Source: Anaeramoeba flamelloides (lineage: Eukaryota; Metamonada; Anaeramoebidae). From it: 64,000 nt of DNA. Below are positions 45,835 through 59,054 of this stretch, piece by piece. Positions within the stretch are counted from its first letter, which is position 1, and every line of letters begins with the position of its first letter. Made by a program: the position numbers and the translations under genes. Location: the NCBI GenBank assembly GCA_027625915.1, contig JANTQA010000057.1:9610001-9674000 (forward strand), in the 5' to 3' direction. The notes below the pieces were generated by a model. That model saw only the letters and a list, made by a program, of their open reading frames with translations. It made no database searches and was not told where the DNA came from.

Positions 45835-48800
45835 TATATAAAGAACAAGAAAATATAATTTATCAAGTTTATCCAATAATACAGACATTTTTATTTTAAA
45901 CTTTCACTTCAGCAGTTACAAAAAAAAAAAAAAGGTAAAATAAAATCAATCTAATAATTAAAAACTTTATATTACCCAATAAAAATTTTATTTCAATCTT
46001 TTTTATATATTATCATGGTTATTATGTTTTTGTGTGTGTGTGTATGTTTACGGTTTTTGTTAAGTTACATATTGTTTTAGTAAATTATTTTTCAAGATTT
46101 AGTTTCAATTTGGAAATTAAATGAATTTGTCAAGATTGAGATACTTATTTGGTTTTTTTAAGCATTTAAATCTTCATAATGTGTGAAAGATTGGTTATCC
46201 GAATATTTTAAATTAAAAGAAATGAGTAAAATTATTTCAATAATTTGAAAAAAAAAAAAAAACCAGATACTTAATAATATATTGAAATATCAGAAATAAA
46301 CTCCATTCCAAAAATTTGGACAAAACCAAAATCAAAAATAGTCAAAAAAAAACATCTCTATTTATATATATTTTCCAAAACTAATATAAAACCACTTTTA
46401 AGTTTCCATGATTAATGTTTTTATAAGGAATTATTTTCATTCAAATAAAAGAAAAAATATTAAACTCAAAAAAAATTATGTGTTCCCAAAATAATGAAAT
46501 GAACAAGAACAAAAATTGTATTGGTAAGTTTGTTGAAATTTCACCAATAATTGTTGATCGATCAAAGGATAAGATAATATCTACCAATTGTCAGTGATTT
46601 TTCAATTTGACTCAACTCAACATTTTCCTTCCATCAATCATCGAAAAATATTCCCAGATCTATGGAAACAGATTAAGTAACTTGAAATTAGGAAATGAAA
46701 ACAAAACAGAAAAGACAAAAAATGAAAGAGTTTGAAAAATCAAAAATATTTCTAAATTGGGTGTAAAGTATAGTGTTTTTATTCTTTCAATTGCTTAAAA
46801 TGTGTCGAAATTTTTAGAATTTAATTTAGTTTTAGATGTTTTTTTTAATCTAGTTTCTTTTTAATGTTTTCGGATATAATTAAGTCATATTTAAATTTAA
46901 TTTTCAAGAAGTGAGTGTTATTTTTTCTTATATAAGTTACTTTCAGGATAAGTGATACATTTTTTCAATAATTATCTTTATTTCAGGTTTTGAAAACAAA
47001 TTTGAATGAATTGAAGATCTTCATCAAAATTTTGTTTTTTATCTTATCTTCCTTTCCGAATTTGTATAGAAGATTCTAATATTATTTTTCATAAATTTAA
47101 TGTTGTTACAAAAACTAAAAAAAATGTTTTCTAATGTTTGAAAGATTGGTATTGATATGCGGAATCCGAAGAGATCAATGGTTGATAATTATACAAAAAA
47201 TAACAAAACACACTTTTAAATTTTTTTTAATAAAGTATTTATTTTTCCAAGCAGTCAGTTTTGAAAAACCTAAAATTATTCAACAATTCCAAAAAAAAAA
47301 AAACTCAATAAATATAAAATAAATATAGAATATAAACAAAGATTGCAAAGATTAAAAATAATAATAATAATAACGAAATTCAATGTGTTCAAACTCAATT
47401 ATAGAATACTGTCATTTTGATTTGAAAAAACAAAAATAAAGATGAATGATAAACATATAACTCTGCAATTAAAGGTAATCAAAACTATTTCGTATTCTTT
47501 TTTACTGTAATTATTTTTTTTTTAAAAAAAAAAAATGTTTTTATCAATCATACTGATTAAAAAGTATTATTAAATATATATAAACGGTTTTGGAAGAATA
47601 TTTAAATTAAGTATTTTGTAGAGTGAAGCACCCAAAACTTATTTTTTTAAAAAAAATAATAATCATTGCATAATAAAGCATAATTTCAAGTAAATTATTT
47701 CTTCTGTAAATCTGAAGAGATATATTACTATATATATATATAATTATATATGAATTACATCAAATCATTATATTTGAAAATTTAAAAAAATTAATTAAAA
47801 TAAGCTAGTGCCAAATATAAAAAAATCAAATTTAATCCCGAATGAAATAATCCCTATTAATAATGCGTGTGAAAAAAAAAATCTTGGATAAAAATATTTT
47901 TGAAAATTGAACTATAATTGAATTCTTCCTCTTACAAAAGTAAATCAAAGTGTTCTTGAAGTTCCTCATCACCAATATAAAATTTTAAAGATAGTGTCTA
48001 TATACTTTATTAAGTTAAAAATTTTGGTTAAAATAATTTCAATAGAATTGGCTGGCTAGATTTTTAAACACGGGGTCTATAAATTTGTTCATTAGATCTT
48101 GGTAAAAAATCTTTAATGGTTTGATATTATCTTTATTTTGGGGATTTATTTGTGAACTCTGTTTTTTGTAAATCCTTTGTTTTTATAAAAACGTCTTGAT
48201 AATAGTAAATAAAGCTAAGAAAAGAAAAAAAAATTAAGTGTTTGGTGTTCTTTATTTTTGTCTTTTTGCTCTTCAAATTGATTTTACTGTTCATTTTCAG
48301 TAGGGTTTTTATTATAAATTGTGTTGAACTTTTTTTACTGAACAGTGATGAAGTTTTTTTACTTGAGATTTGAAGCCAAGTTTTTTGTATTAGAAATTAT
48401 TTTTAACTTTTTGCATTTTTTTCAAAACCTCACTCAAAAAGTCAAAAACCCCTATCTACCTACACCTCCGAAAACGTAAATAAATAAATTTGACTATTTC
48501 ATGTCACATATAATATTAAGATTATTTCTCTTCTAAATAGTAAAACATTTTTTCAACAATTTTCGTTTTTTTAATGAATCTTGACTCAAATACAAACAAT
48601 CTTATTTTTAAAACAATAGAATGAGAAGATTGATCATTAAAATTTAATCAAGTAAGATTAAAAAAAAATTACTACACGTTTCTTGATTATTTTTTTAGAA
48701 ATTTTCAAGAATTCTTCTGAAATTGTTAAAAATCTTTCCTTCAATGACTTTTTCCGAAATTTTAGATTATTTCCGAGTTAGTCTTATCAAACCACATTTC

Positions 48801-48973
48801 AAGAAAAAAATAAAATAAAATCTTTAAAAATAATTCCTCAACAAAATTATTTTCATTTTTTAAATTACTTTCAATTACAATTTAAACTAATATTTAACAA
48901 ATTTAGAACTAAATTGTTGTTACACTTATTTTTATTTCAACCTTTTGTTTATTAAATCTCTCTTCAACAAAAA
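45835..48973. other. Spacer with one TM1 element
   Basis: No gene accepted. It contains a GT-rich microsatellite near 46030-46046, the TM1 copy at 46295-46828, and at about 48040-48078 a TTTTTAAACACGGGGTCTATAA-like end that may be a relic of the same family. Confidence 0.65.
46295..46828 (+). mobile_element. TM1 element, near-complete copy
   Basis: The left end, CCATTCCAAAAATTTGGACA, and right end, TGTGTCGAAATTTTTAGAA, are imperfect inverted repeats. It aligns over its full ~530 bp with the reverse complement of the 24504 copy. A short frame in its centre, containing IGKFVEISP, is open in both copies but too short to be a transposase. Confidence 0.65.
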
Positions 48974-49752
<779 letters not shown>

Positions 49753-52603
49753 CTGTAACAAAACAATCAATTTTACCAAGTTTGCACTCTGGTTATGTTT
49801 TTTGATTTTCAGAAGTCATAATCTAGATCTATTCAACTTTTATTTTGATTTTTATTTAAAAATAAAAACTTGTTCAATATTATTAGTCTTTATTGGTTCT
49901 CTTTTAATTTCTTTCAGGTACTTGTAAATTAAAAAAAAAATTTCTTGTAAATTTAAGAGTAAATTCAAAAAAAATTTTTCCACATAGCCTGTGTGATAAG
50001 TGATATATTAAATTTTTAAATTTTTTTACTAAATTTGTCATTCTTCTAAAAACACGAGAAAACTTTTCATGTGAGCCATCACCGAAGAGGTTTTTAGTCA
50101 ACAAACTTGGGGTATATAGTAGTAAAAACAAAAAATAGATGGTAGAATAACAATGTTTGGTCGTTGTTTTTTTTTTCATTTTGGAAAATTTTTTCTATTT
50201 TTGAATTTTTTACTTCTTCCTCAAACATTTTTATTGGATGACTAAATTGAAATGTTTTACTATGAGAAGCCTCAGGTTCGTTGACAAGAAAATTCTCCCG
50301 TCTCATGCAGATAGGAAAAGTTTTCTAGTTTTTTTATAAGAATGACAAATTTAGAGTAAAAATTTAAAATATTAAGACATCACTTTCTGCACATGTGATC
50401 TGGAAATTTAAAAACCAAGAAAAAAAACTATTTAGTAGAATACCTTGCTTACTTTAAATTCTATTTTTCCAGAAATGAATTTTTGGTTTGTCATAGTTTG
50501 ATCTATTTTTATCATTTTGGAAAAAAAATCAAAATCTAAACATATTACCTATTATTCCCAAAAAAAAAGTATTTTCTTTCAAGAAGAAAGATATCTAATT
50601 ACCTAGAAGGAAGTGTACAAATTTACAATTTAAAAAGAAAACCAATAAGTTCACAATAACTCTATAATATTAAAAATCTAATTAATTTCATAAAAAAATA
50701 CAAATAATTAATTTATACTTGAAAAAAAATATAATATATTCTATTCAAAGAACTGTTTAAATCAATTTTTTCATTTTTTTTAACCAAAAACATTCGAGAA
50801 AAAGATCTCAAACAATTATGTTTAAAATTTCCCCAAAATACTTTTTTAAATAGCTTTAAAAATCAATTTATAACCTAAAGAAAAAACCTTTTAATTTGAT
50901 TATTTTCAGTTCAAAAATTAAAAACCAAATATTAATTATTTCCATGGATTGGTCATAATTCAAAGATTGGAAATGCTAATGTGTTTTAGAAAGATTAAAA
51001 AAAAGTAATTACTTTTTTATGACTATTATCAAATTTTTATATTTTAAAAAAAAAGAGAATAATTTTTTTGAAAATAGTTATTTTTCAAGTGTTTTTGATT
51101 AATAAAGTGAGAACTTAATCTTTAAACACTGTCTATGGTTTGGAGTGGAAAGAAAAGTACCCCTTTAAAAACATTTCACATTTTATTAAAATCAAAAACA
51201 ACAAGAATAGCATAGCCCAAAGAATACTTTCAAGACTTTTAAGCTGAAAGTTCTGAAAGTTCCAAAGATTCTCAAATATTTCAGTTTATCATTGTCTTTC
51301 TTATTTTTCAAGATTTTAAAAACTTGAAAAGAGTTTTTTAAGAACCACTTTCCTATCCAGGGCTGTCTTTATTTATTCTGTTATTTTACACTCACCACTC
51401 AAATAGAATTTTCATTCGAAATAAATTGGACTAAATTACTAATTTGAAAGTTTAATGACTACGTTGGTAATTGATTAATTTGTGTAAACACCTTTTGGGC
51501 CAATCTCATTACAAACATAAAGTCATGATCTTGGAAATATTTTCCAATTTGGATCAGAAAATCATTTTATGTCATTTTTTTTATGAAAAATGAAAAAGAA
51601 ATTTTGAGATACGTAAACTCGAACACCTTGTTAAGGATGGTAAAAATGAAAAAAAAAAAAAAAATCACGAAATGTATATACTAAAAACACAATTAGTATA
51701 TAAATTTCAAGCTAAATAATTGTATATTCAATGATTTTTGACCATTGGATTACTTTTAATTGTTATATTGTCTCCGCAAACAATTAATCTTATCTTACCC
51801 TACTTGGGGGTATTATAAGACCTATGAATTGGTTGTCTATTATTAAATAGTGTTTTTTAAAATAGAAAATTCAATTTTGATCATAAGATTAAAATTTTCA
51901 ACTTTTCTTATTTGATTCAAGTTATTTTTTTATAAAAAACAAGATAAAAATTAAATTTTCTCAAGATAAGAAATCACAGAACCCATGGAAACTTGAAAGT
52001 GTTTTTTGATCATTACTTCTAAATTGTTTCAATGTGAGATTATAACAATTTTGGAAATTGAAGTTCCATATTAAGTGAAGTTTTTTTATTGATTTGTTTG
52101 TTGATTTAAAAACCAAAAAAATATATAACTTATTTTTGAATCCTCTATTATAAATTTTCGGGTTTGTGATGAGCTTTAATAACCCTTTTACCATTTATTG
52201 TACAAAATAAAATTTCAGAATAGAAAATCCATTCTAGGGTCTTATAAATTTTCATTTTGGGCTGGAATGACTATATCGATTATTAGAAAGGGGTTTGTGA
52301 TTTTCGCTTATTTTTTTTTGTTCTTTTTGGCTTTCCTTGAATTATTCTCCCCACCGTGATTAAGGGGGGAGTGTCTCCTCGAATTGTGTTTCGAACAATA
52401 TGATCAATGTTAAACACAAAAAATAGTGTTTTTTGTGTATTTCTTTGCCAAAGTTTTCGTCGTTTGGATCTTTTCTCTCAAAAAACAATTGGTGTTATCA
52501 AGAGAAAATTGGAGTGAGCTTGTCTCGGAAAGTTAATGTGGTTATTTATATTTAAAGATCTTTTGAAAATTAAATTTGCAACAATTAGTTAGTTTTTTTT
52601 ATC
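49753..52603. other. Spacer without accepted genes
   Basis: AT-rich. About 50740-50900 is the inverted copy of the repeat at 31850-32040. A CTCCCC...GGGGAG stem (about 52351-52373) stands out for its G/C runs. Minus-strand frames at 49904-50179, 50094-50306 and 51961-52194 show no family features. Confidence 0.65.
50740..50900 (-). repeat. Dispersed repeat, inverted copy of 31850-32040
   Basis: Read on the minus strand it gives the same ordered blocks as 31850-32040, including AAATTGATTTAAACAGTTCT. The boundaries are approximate. Confidence 0.5.
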
Positions 52604-53546
52604 TTAAGGGACGAGTCTATATTAAATTTTTTTTAAGTAAATTTAATAGAGATTTAGAATTTTTTTTTGCCAATTACTTAGATTTCAAATCAAAGTCAAA
52701 ATCTTCTTAGTATATTAATGAAATCTTGCTAAATGACATTCATTAAATTTAGTTATTGTTTTTATAGAAATAAAAAATTTTTGCATTTTTTCACTTTTTT
52801 GAAAGTTGCTTTTTTTCAACTTTTCGCAAAAATACAAAAAATAAAAAAAAATATGAGCAAGAAAGTAAAACCTTGTTATTTTTGTGGAAGAAGTACAAAA
52901 AATAGTTTGAAAAATAAACCTGAAAGGTTTTTTTTTGGATTTACATGAAAACATAGTTTGATTCAAAAAAAATATACAATATATGCTTTACTCTTAATAA
53001 AAGATTTTCCTTTTTTATATTGTACCATTCTTTTTTTTCATGAATCTACTTTTTCAGTTTACACTCTTTTGTTTTTGTTGAATTTGAAGTTTTTTTAAGT
53101 GTTCCCAAATTACCATCCCAAAAGTATTTATCAGAGTCAAAAAAAATCAAAGAAAAGAATAAGAACTATTTTTTAAAAAAGTAATTATTGAAAAAACAAA
53201 TTGAGTTCTTTATAGGGTCAAGTTGGATAAACAAAAGTGAAGGAGAAAATATTCACCAGTATTAAATTATTTTTTCGTTTTTAAAAATGAGAATAAATAT
53301 TATTTTTGAGAAAATAATTAAATCCAAAATTAATCAAAAAATTCTCATCCTTTAACGATCTTTTTTCAAAAAAAATTTTTTAAAAGTCACTTTTTTTGAC
53401 AGAATTGTAAAATTTTAAAAAAACAAGAACTAAAAGTTCTAACATTGGAAAAACCTGTCTATTTACAATTTTAAACATATTTCAAGATAAGTATTCCTTA
53501 TTTAGTTATTGGTCAAAAAAAAAATTAATATAGACTAGTCCCTTAA
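52604..53546. mobile_element. 943-bp element with 22-bp inverted ends bounded by TTAA
   Basis: The left end, TTAAGGGACGAGTCTATATT, is mirrored at 53525-53546 with one mismatch (ACT for ACG) and both ends continue into T/A runs. TTAA at each outer edge recalls piggyBac-type targets, but the TIR start GGGAC is not the usual one. Inside, a 31-codon frame from ATG 52853 encodes KPCYFCGRSTKN...ERFFFGFT, reminiscent of the first zinc-ligand pair and FFxFP segment of THAP domains. That is too short to classify. The element is probably a non-autonomous DNA transposon. Confidence 0.5.
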
Positions 53547-53960
53547 AAAAAAAATATTGTTTCAGTTGAGAAAAAATGATCTTTCGATTTTTGAAAATGA
53601 GGATTTTTGTGGATTTGATACAACACCAAACACATTATTTTGCCTATTAATTAATTAGTTTTTTGTTTTGAAATAACAAGAAACCTGTCAACAATAATTC
53701 ATCAAAATTTGCCATTTTTCTCTATTTTGACCTTTTAGGTGAAAATGACAAACCTTCTCATCTTCTCTCACATCTCAAAAATAAATCAAAGAACCCCCCT
53801 AACATCGTCTTAAGGTATGCCACTCTCACCTAGATAGAAATTTTCTCAAAAAGCTGTTTTTTCGCAACCTTCTTTGTTATTTAGGTATTCGAAGAGAAAC
53901 TACTACAATAAAAAAATATCATTTCTTTCTACTTATATCTCACGTAGTAATTATTTATGA
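52853..53960 (+). CDS. Doubtful three-exon small zinc-finger gene
   Basis: Exons 52853-52892, 53739-53814 and 53885-53960 have GT-AG borders, agreeing phases and 192 bases in total, or 63 aa. The spliced peptide would hold CYFC (8-11) and HLLSH (21-25), that is CX2C-X9-HX3H, a C2H2-like finger. Exon 2 has clearly exon-like composition (less T/A biased). Against the model, exon 1 lies inside the 52604-53546 inverted-repeat element, and its donor GTACAA is poor. Exons 2 and 3 may belong to some other transcript. Confidence 0.22.
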
Positions 53961-54770
53961 GAGTTACTAACCCTCAGAATTATCTTTTATCACACGGAGC
54001 ATCAAATTTAAATTGCAAAAGTAGGCCTTAAATCAACTCAAATAAAAAAAAATTCAATAGATTCGTTGAATGAAAATTTCTAAAATATGACTTTTCGGGA
54101 TTTTTAAGTACAAGTTCAAATTTGTAACCGACCAAACTTGCAAAAGGAACTGAAAAAAATATTTAGAAGGGATTGAAAAAATTGTTCAGTGTTAGTGGAT
54201 TTGAAATAGGAATTATGAAATATTAAAATTAAAATCAAATTTTGGTTTGGAGAGAAAGGTAAAAAGGCGAAATTTGTTTCAATATGAAAATTTCTCTTTT
54301 TTTGTAAAACGAAATTCTCAATGGAAAATTTAACTGAGATGAGAAAACTCTTTGTAGAGTGTTTTTGAAAACAAAATCGCAGTTTTAACTTGAAAACTTC
54401 GACATTTAAGACCAAAAAGGGTAAACAATAATAATTTACAAAAGAAAAACATTTTGAATTTAATTGAAATTTTTTACAATGTTCTAAAAAAGGTAGCTAT
54501 TTGTTTGTTTTCAAAAACCTGAAACGAGTTTTTAGAAAACCAAAAAGTGGAAAGTTGTTTAAATTACAATTTTTTTAAAAGGTTGAATTGTAAAAACATT
54601 TAAATTGAAAGTTATTGGAATATTGATCTTGAAATTCCTAACAAAATTTGGAATAATTTCAAAAAAACAAAAGTGTTGTTAAGGAAAAAAATTACGACAA
54701 TTTTTATGCTATTTTTGTCAAAAGTATCGAAATAATTGTCATTTTTTTTTTAATAAACTTGATTGACCGT
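53961..54770. other. Spacer containing an FB1 fragment
   Basis: Bases ~54100-54400 match the centre of foldback family FB1 (AAATTCTCAATGGAAAATTT-type and AAAACTCTTTGTAGAGTGTT blocks). The remainder is AT-rich, with no frame of note. Confidence 0.6.
54100..54400 (+). repeat. Internal fragment of foldback family FB1
   Basis: Aligns with 40480-40760 and 5360-5640 in block order: GGATTTGAAATAGGAATT, GAAATTCTC, TTTAACTGAGATGAGAAAAC, CTCTTTGTAGAGTGTTTTT. Confidence 0.55.
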
Positions 54771-57296
54771 ATGACAAGTGAAACAAAAACACACTCTACA
54801 GGGTCGATTAATTCTGAAAGTGAGCAAGATACTCTTCAAAAAGAAAATTTGGAAATACTTGGGGAAGAGAATCTTGATTCGAACATTTATACAAAAATTA
54901 GTGACGAAATTTTAGAATACCTAAAGCCCTTGCTGAAAGATCAACCAAAAATCTATGAGGAAAGTAGTGAGTTTATCAAAGAAAAAATTGAGCAAATACA
55001 GAAAGACAATGAAACAAAAAATGATCTTATTCTGAAGAAATACTTGCAAAACAAAAAAGATCACAAAAAACAAATAAAGAGTTATGATGAATTAATCCAA
55101 CGAAGAATGAGCTCTGTTGAAAAGGTAAAAGAAACAAGAGACCGTCTAATTTTAGACAACTTGAAACTGAAAAAGCAGCTCAAGGTCTTTAAAACACAAA
55201 AAAGCAACCAAGATCAAGACTCTGATGATCCCCAGAGTAAAAATGGACAAGGCTCCAAAACACTTCCCATACACCAGTGGATGAACCACATCAATTTAGA
55301 GTCGCTTCAAAATAATATCACCCAGTTCAACAAGAAAGAATTAACAAACAAGATCTTTCAGTTCCAAAAACTATACACAATCGAATACCTCAAAAGTAAA
55401 CAACTCTTGGTTTCTTCGATTGGCAGTAATGAGTCCGATCTTGAAATCAATCTGTCCATTAATAAAAAGTTTGGTGGCTCTGAAAACAATCCAACACCTC
55501 TTCAGTTCATTACTTACGCAATTGCTGCTCAATTTACACAGTAAATTTTTATTTTTTTTTTTGTTTTTCTGTTTTCAATTTACAAATTTTTTTTTGTGAT
55601 TTTTTTTAAATGGATTTTTGATTTTGCCAAAAGTCCAATTCTTTGACTTTGTGTAAACAACAATAAGGTAAAGAAGTTAAGTCACAATTCCGATTTCTAA
55701 AATGCAATTACACCCAAACCTTTTCAACCAATTTTTATTCTATTATTTTTTTGTCATGCACAAAATTCTCAAATTTCACAATTGCTCAAGAGAAAGAATT
55801 TCATTTTTTCTCATTTAAAGTTCCAAAAGGAAAATCCTTTTAGGTGTACACAATTTTTTTAATTGGTTTGGAAAGTTTTTGGTCTTTTTTTCAAATGTTG
55901 GATAACGTTTATTTGGGTACTCGAAATAAAAATTATTCAATTCTTTTTTGCAAATTGATAATAAACAACACTTTTCTTTTTACAAATAACCCTTAAGTTA
56001 ATAAATCAAAATACTTGGTTTGAAAATTCCATTGTACTGACTTTTTACTCGAGAAAAATATTTTTTATTTCTCACTATACTTTTCAAATGTCACAAAAAA
56101 ATTACTCTTCCCCGAACCAACCCAAGACAAAACAAACCTTGGGTGTTCTATTCCGTGATACTCTCAAAAACTTTTTGACATCACTTTACAAACAAAAATA
56201 AACAAAGAACAGAACATTTTATCAAAAAAAAAATTTTCCAAGTTTATGAAAATATTTTTTCAACAAAAATAATAGACTGAAACCAATTCAATTGATCAAA
56301 AGAAATAAACACAAAAACGACAAAAGTCTTTAAATCGAGATTTGTGTTTTCCCAGATTTAAAATCATTTTCCATTGCCCTTAAAACGACTCTAAAAATGT
56401 GTAGACTCAAAGTTTTAAAAAGTATTCATTCAAACTGCCTAATCCATCTCTTTAAGAAGTTTGGGTAACACTTGTCAAAATTTTTGCAAATCTTTTTCAA
56501 ACAGCTGTACCTTCCACATTGATTTATCAAGGACTATTCGTGGAAAAAAGTCAAATAAAGAAAAAAAGTGAAAAAAAGATTTTTAATTGGAAAACAGTCC
56601 AGAACCACAGAAATCACAGAAATCACAGAAATCACAGAAATCACAGAAACCTGAAAACTCAAAAGTAAGATCAATTAATAAAAGAAAAAATAAATGATTA
56701 AAAGCAAAATAGAGGATTAAATACTTCACGGTTTTTATTATACTCTCTTTCTTTCAGAAATGGGTTTTTATTTGAATTATCTATTATTAAAAATTTGTTA
56801 CAAAATTTGACTTTTTTTGAGGATCTCTCAAAACAACTTTGTTGACTTTCAATAAAAAAACTAGATCTAAACTATTTTTGTGAGTTTGGTTGATTCTAAA
56901 GCACTATAATGCATTTCTTCTTTTTTGAATTGGTTTGACTTTTCATTTTCAATGTTACCAATTAAAAATTGTATTGGACTATTTTTCTTTTTTCACTTTT
57001 TTTTCACAAATGGTTATTTGTAACTAAATTTCAGAATAAATGGCCCATGTTACCTGTGAATTTTGAATTGTATTAGTATTGTTTTGAAAGTTTTTCCCTC
57101 ACAATGAAAAGTTTGCAAATAAATCATTTTTTCTCTTATTTATTTTTTCCACAGTGTTTTGTTAAAATGGAAAACGAAAATGAAAAATTGGAAAGAAGTA
57201 ACAGATGAATTAATGAAAAAATTGGTTTCAAATATGAAAAAGAGATTAGGTTTAGTTATTCAAATGGAAGGAGAATCGATAAATGGGTTTTGTTAA
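54771..57296 (+). CDS. Coiled-coil protein of unknown function (two exons)
   Basis: Exons 54771-55540 and 57155-57296 (phase 2, GTAAAT...CCACAG) give 303 aa. Without splicing the frame stops after ...AQFTQ at 55544; the join changes this to AQFTHVLLKWKTKMKNWKEV, and the second exon stays open to TAA. The start is the ATG at 54771; a TTG lies four codons earlier. Residues 1-30 are polar, ~38-145 are strongly helical and charged with heptad-like Leu/Ile spacing and many Lys/Glu, 145-163 is a Ser/Asp/Gln-rich hinge, and ~164-295 looks like a mostly helical globular part including PTPLQFITYAIAAQF. I do not recognise a family. The coiled coil followed by a small domain recalls subunits of tethering or PI3-kinase complexes, but no diagnostic residue supports that. 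Confidence 0.72.
55541..57154 (+). other. Intron of the coiled-coil gene (1614 bp)
   Basis: GTAAAT to CCACAG. It contains a short tandem repeat of CACAGAAAT (56606-56650). No coding segment or known dispersed family was seen. Confidence 0.8.
56606..56650. repeat. Nine-base tandem repeat, five units
   Basis: Four exact CACAGAAAT units are followed by CACAGAAAC. It lies inside the intron of the coiled-coil gene. Confidence 0.9.
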
Positions 57297-57739
57297 TTTT
57301 TTAAATTTTCTATTTTTTATGTAATGTTTCTTTCAAAATAAATATCACAATTTTTTTTAACTGTTTTTTTTTATTTTTTTTTCTTTTATTTTTAGACTAA
57401 AAATAAATATCTCTTGAGTATAGAACTGAATATTAAAATAGAAATTTTTATATTATAAGAGATAACTTCAATTTATAAAAATATTTTTCTTTAAAATTTG
57501 TTTTTTAATGGGAAAATGATTTTGAAATAGAGTTTATAAGAATTTTTTGAAGCGGCGAGTGGCCTGTCATACAATTGTACAAATTTTAGAATGTGGTTTA
57601 ATTTAAGGCAAATCATGAGTCTATTCATATACAGAAAAATGTGAATTGGGGATTTTTAGTTAGTGCTGTTGTCAAAATAACCCATTCAGAATTAGAAAAC
57701 CAGTACTTCAAAAAAAAAAAAAAAATTTTTTTTTTCAAG

Positions 57740-58110
57740 AAAGCTTACGCATTAAATGATCAAAAAAAACCAACAACCGACAATAGGTAAATATATATTG
57801 GTTTCTTAAAGTTCTATTATTAAAAAGGAAATTCTAGAAATAAATGATCAAATTTGAAAAATTTATCTAAAAAAAATAAAGTTAATTTTGAGATAAAATT
57901 TTTACAAAAAAAAAACGAAAATTTAATAAAATTCAAAATTAACGAAAATTTTCAACAAATTTAATTCCTAATTTAAAATCTTCTCAAAACGTCATGGAGT
58001 TACCTCTAAAATGGATTTGGTATTGGACATACGATTGATTACCGAACTAGATTTTATACTGAAACAACAAGAAAAAAAAGCACTGATTTTTATTTTGAAA
58101 CAAAAGTTTT
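57740..58110 (+). repeat. Arm copy of foldback family FB1
   Basis: Blocks ATTGGTTTCTTAAAGTTCTA, AAATGATCAAATTTGAAAAA, TCTAAAATGGATTTGG and ACAACAAGAAAAAAAAGCAC match the arms at 42390 and 4585 in order. Confidence 0.6.
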
Positions 58111-58185
58111 ATGTTCTCGGCATTTGTGTTTTTGGTATTTGTAAACACTAAATAACCAAGTTACATTTTATAATTATTACATACG

Positions 58186-58250
58186 TAAAAAGAGAAAACA
58201 AATTTGTAAAAAGAGAAAACTAATTTGTAAAAAGAGAAAACAAAAAAAAA
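58186..58250. repeat. 21-bp tandem repeat, three units
   Basis: Three near-identical copies of TTTGTAAAAAGAGAAAACAAA occur in a row; the second has CTAA for CAAA. Confidence 0.9.
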
Positions 58251-59054
58251 ACAGTGTTTTTCTAACAAGTGAAAACCTTTTCCCCTTTTTGAACTAAAAT
58301 TTTAATTCACCCTAAAATATTTGATATAATTTGATTGTCTAACCACACACAAAAAAAAAACTAAACAATTTCATTTTATCAAGCAAACTTGAATTTTGTA
58401 CTTTCAATCAGCCAGGAGAACAAAAACTAAAAATGCCCTTCAGTTGACTGGTTATTTGGGCTGAACTCCACCAAACGAAACGATCTAAATTTTTTTTATA
58501 ATATTACTATTATCCTTGTTTTTTATTGGAAAATATCCTAGACAAAATAAAATATTTAAAATTCCTTCATTATATTCCTCTAATCATTTTTTTTTTTTTT
58601 TTTGTAGACTTATTAATTCAAAATACAAAAAGATAAAAGGTACACTTCTCTTTATTGTAATATTGAATCATGAATTACCTATTTCTAAAAACAAAAACAT
58701 AACAAAGAGTAGTTAATGTCTTTATTTGAGTGTTATAAACCAGTAAACCAAATAAGAACCACCCCCTTCTTCTTTTGTTTTTGAAGTATAAAACTGATTT
58801 GGGGGTTTTCGTTCACATAAATAATTGCGAAATCTATGATTCTATGCTTAAATTTCCAAAAAGAAATTAAAGTACAAAGGGATCTAGAATGTAATTTACA
58901 CTTCTTCAATAACAATAATTACGAAATTTATTAAAAAAAAAAAAAGGAAAATTTTTTATCTTTTTTTAATATAAAATAAAAATGTAAAAAATGAATTTAA
59001 TGTTAATCCTTAGATTTTTTATTCTAAAAAACAAAAAAAAAAAAATCAACTTTA

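Larger units (their letters stand above)
57297..59054. other. Spacer with an FB1 arm and a short tandem repeat
   Basis: An FB1 arm copy (57740-58110) and three 21-bp units (58186-58250) are present. The missing N-terminal part of the downstream OsmC-like protein could be encoded here, but I could not find a convincing exon. The frame at 58516-58716 was considered and not accepted. Confidence 0.6.

Noticed and set aside
58516-58716. 66-aa frame before the OsmC-like gene as its missing N terminus
   Set aside because: The residues show none of the OsmC N-terminal pattern, and no junction to the downstream exon keeps phase convincingly.
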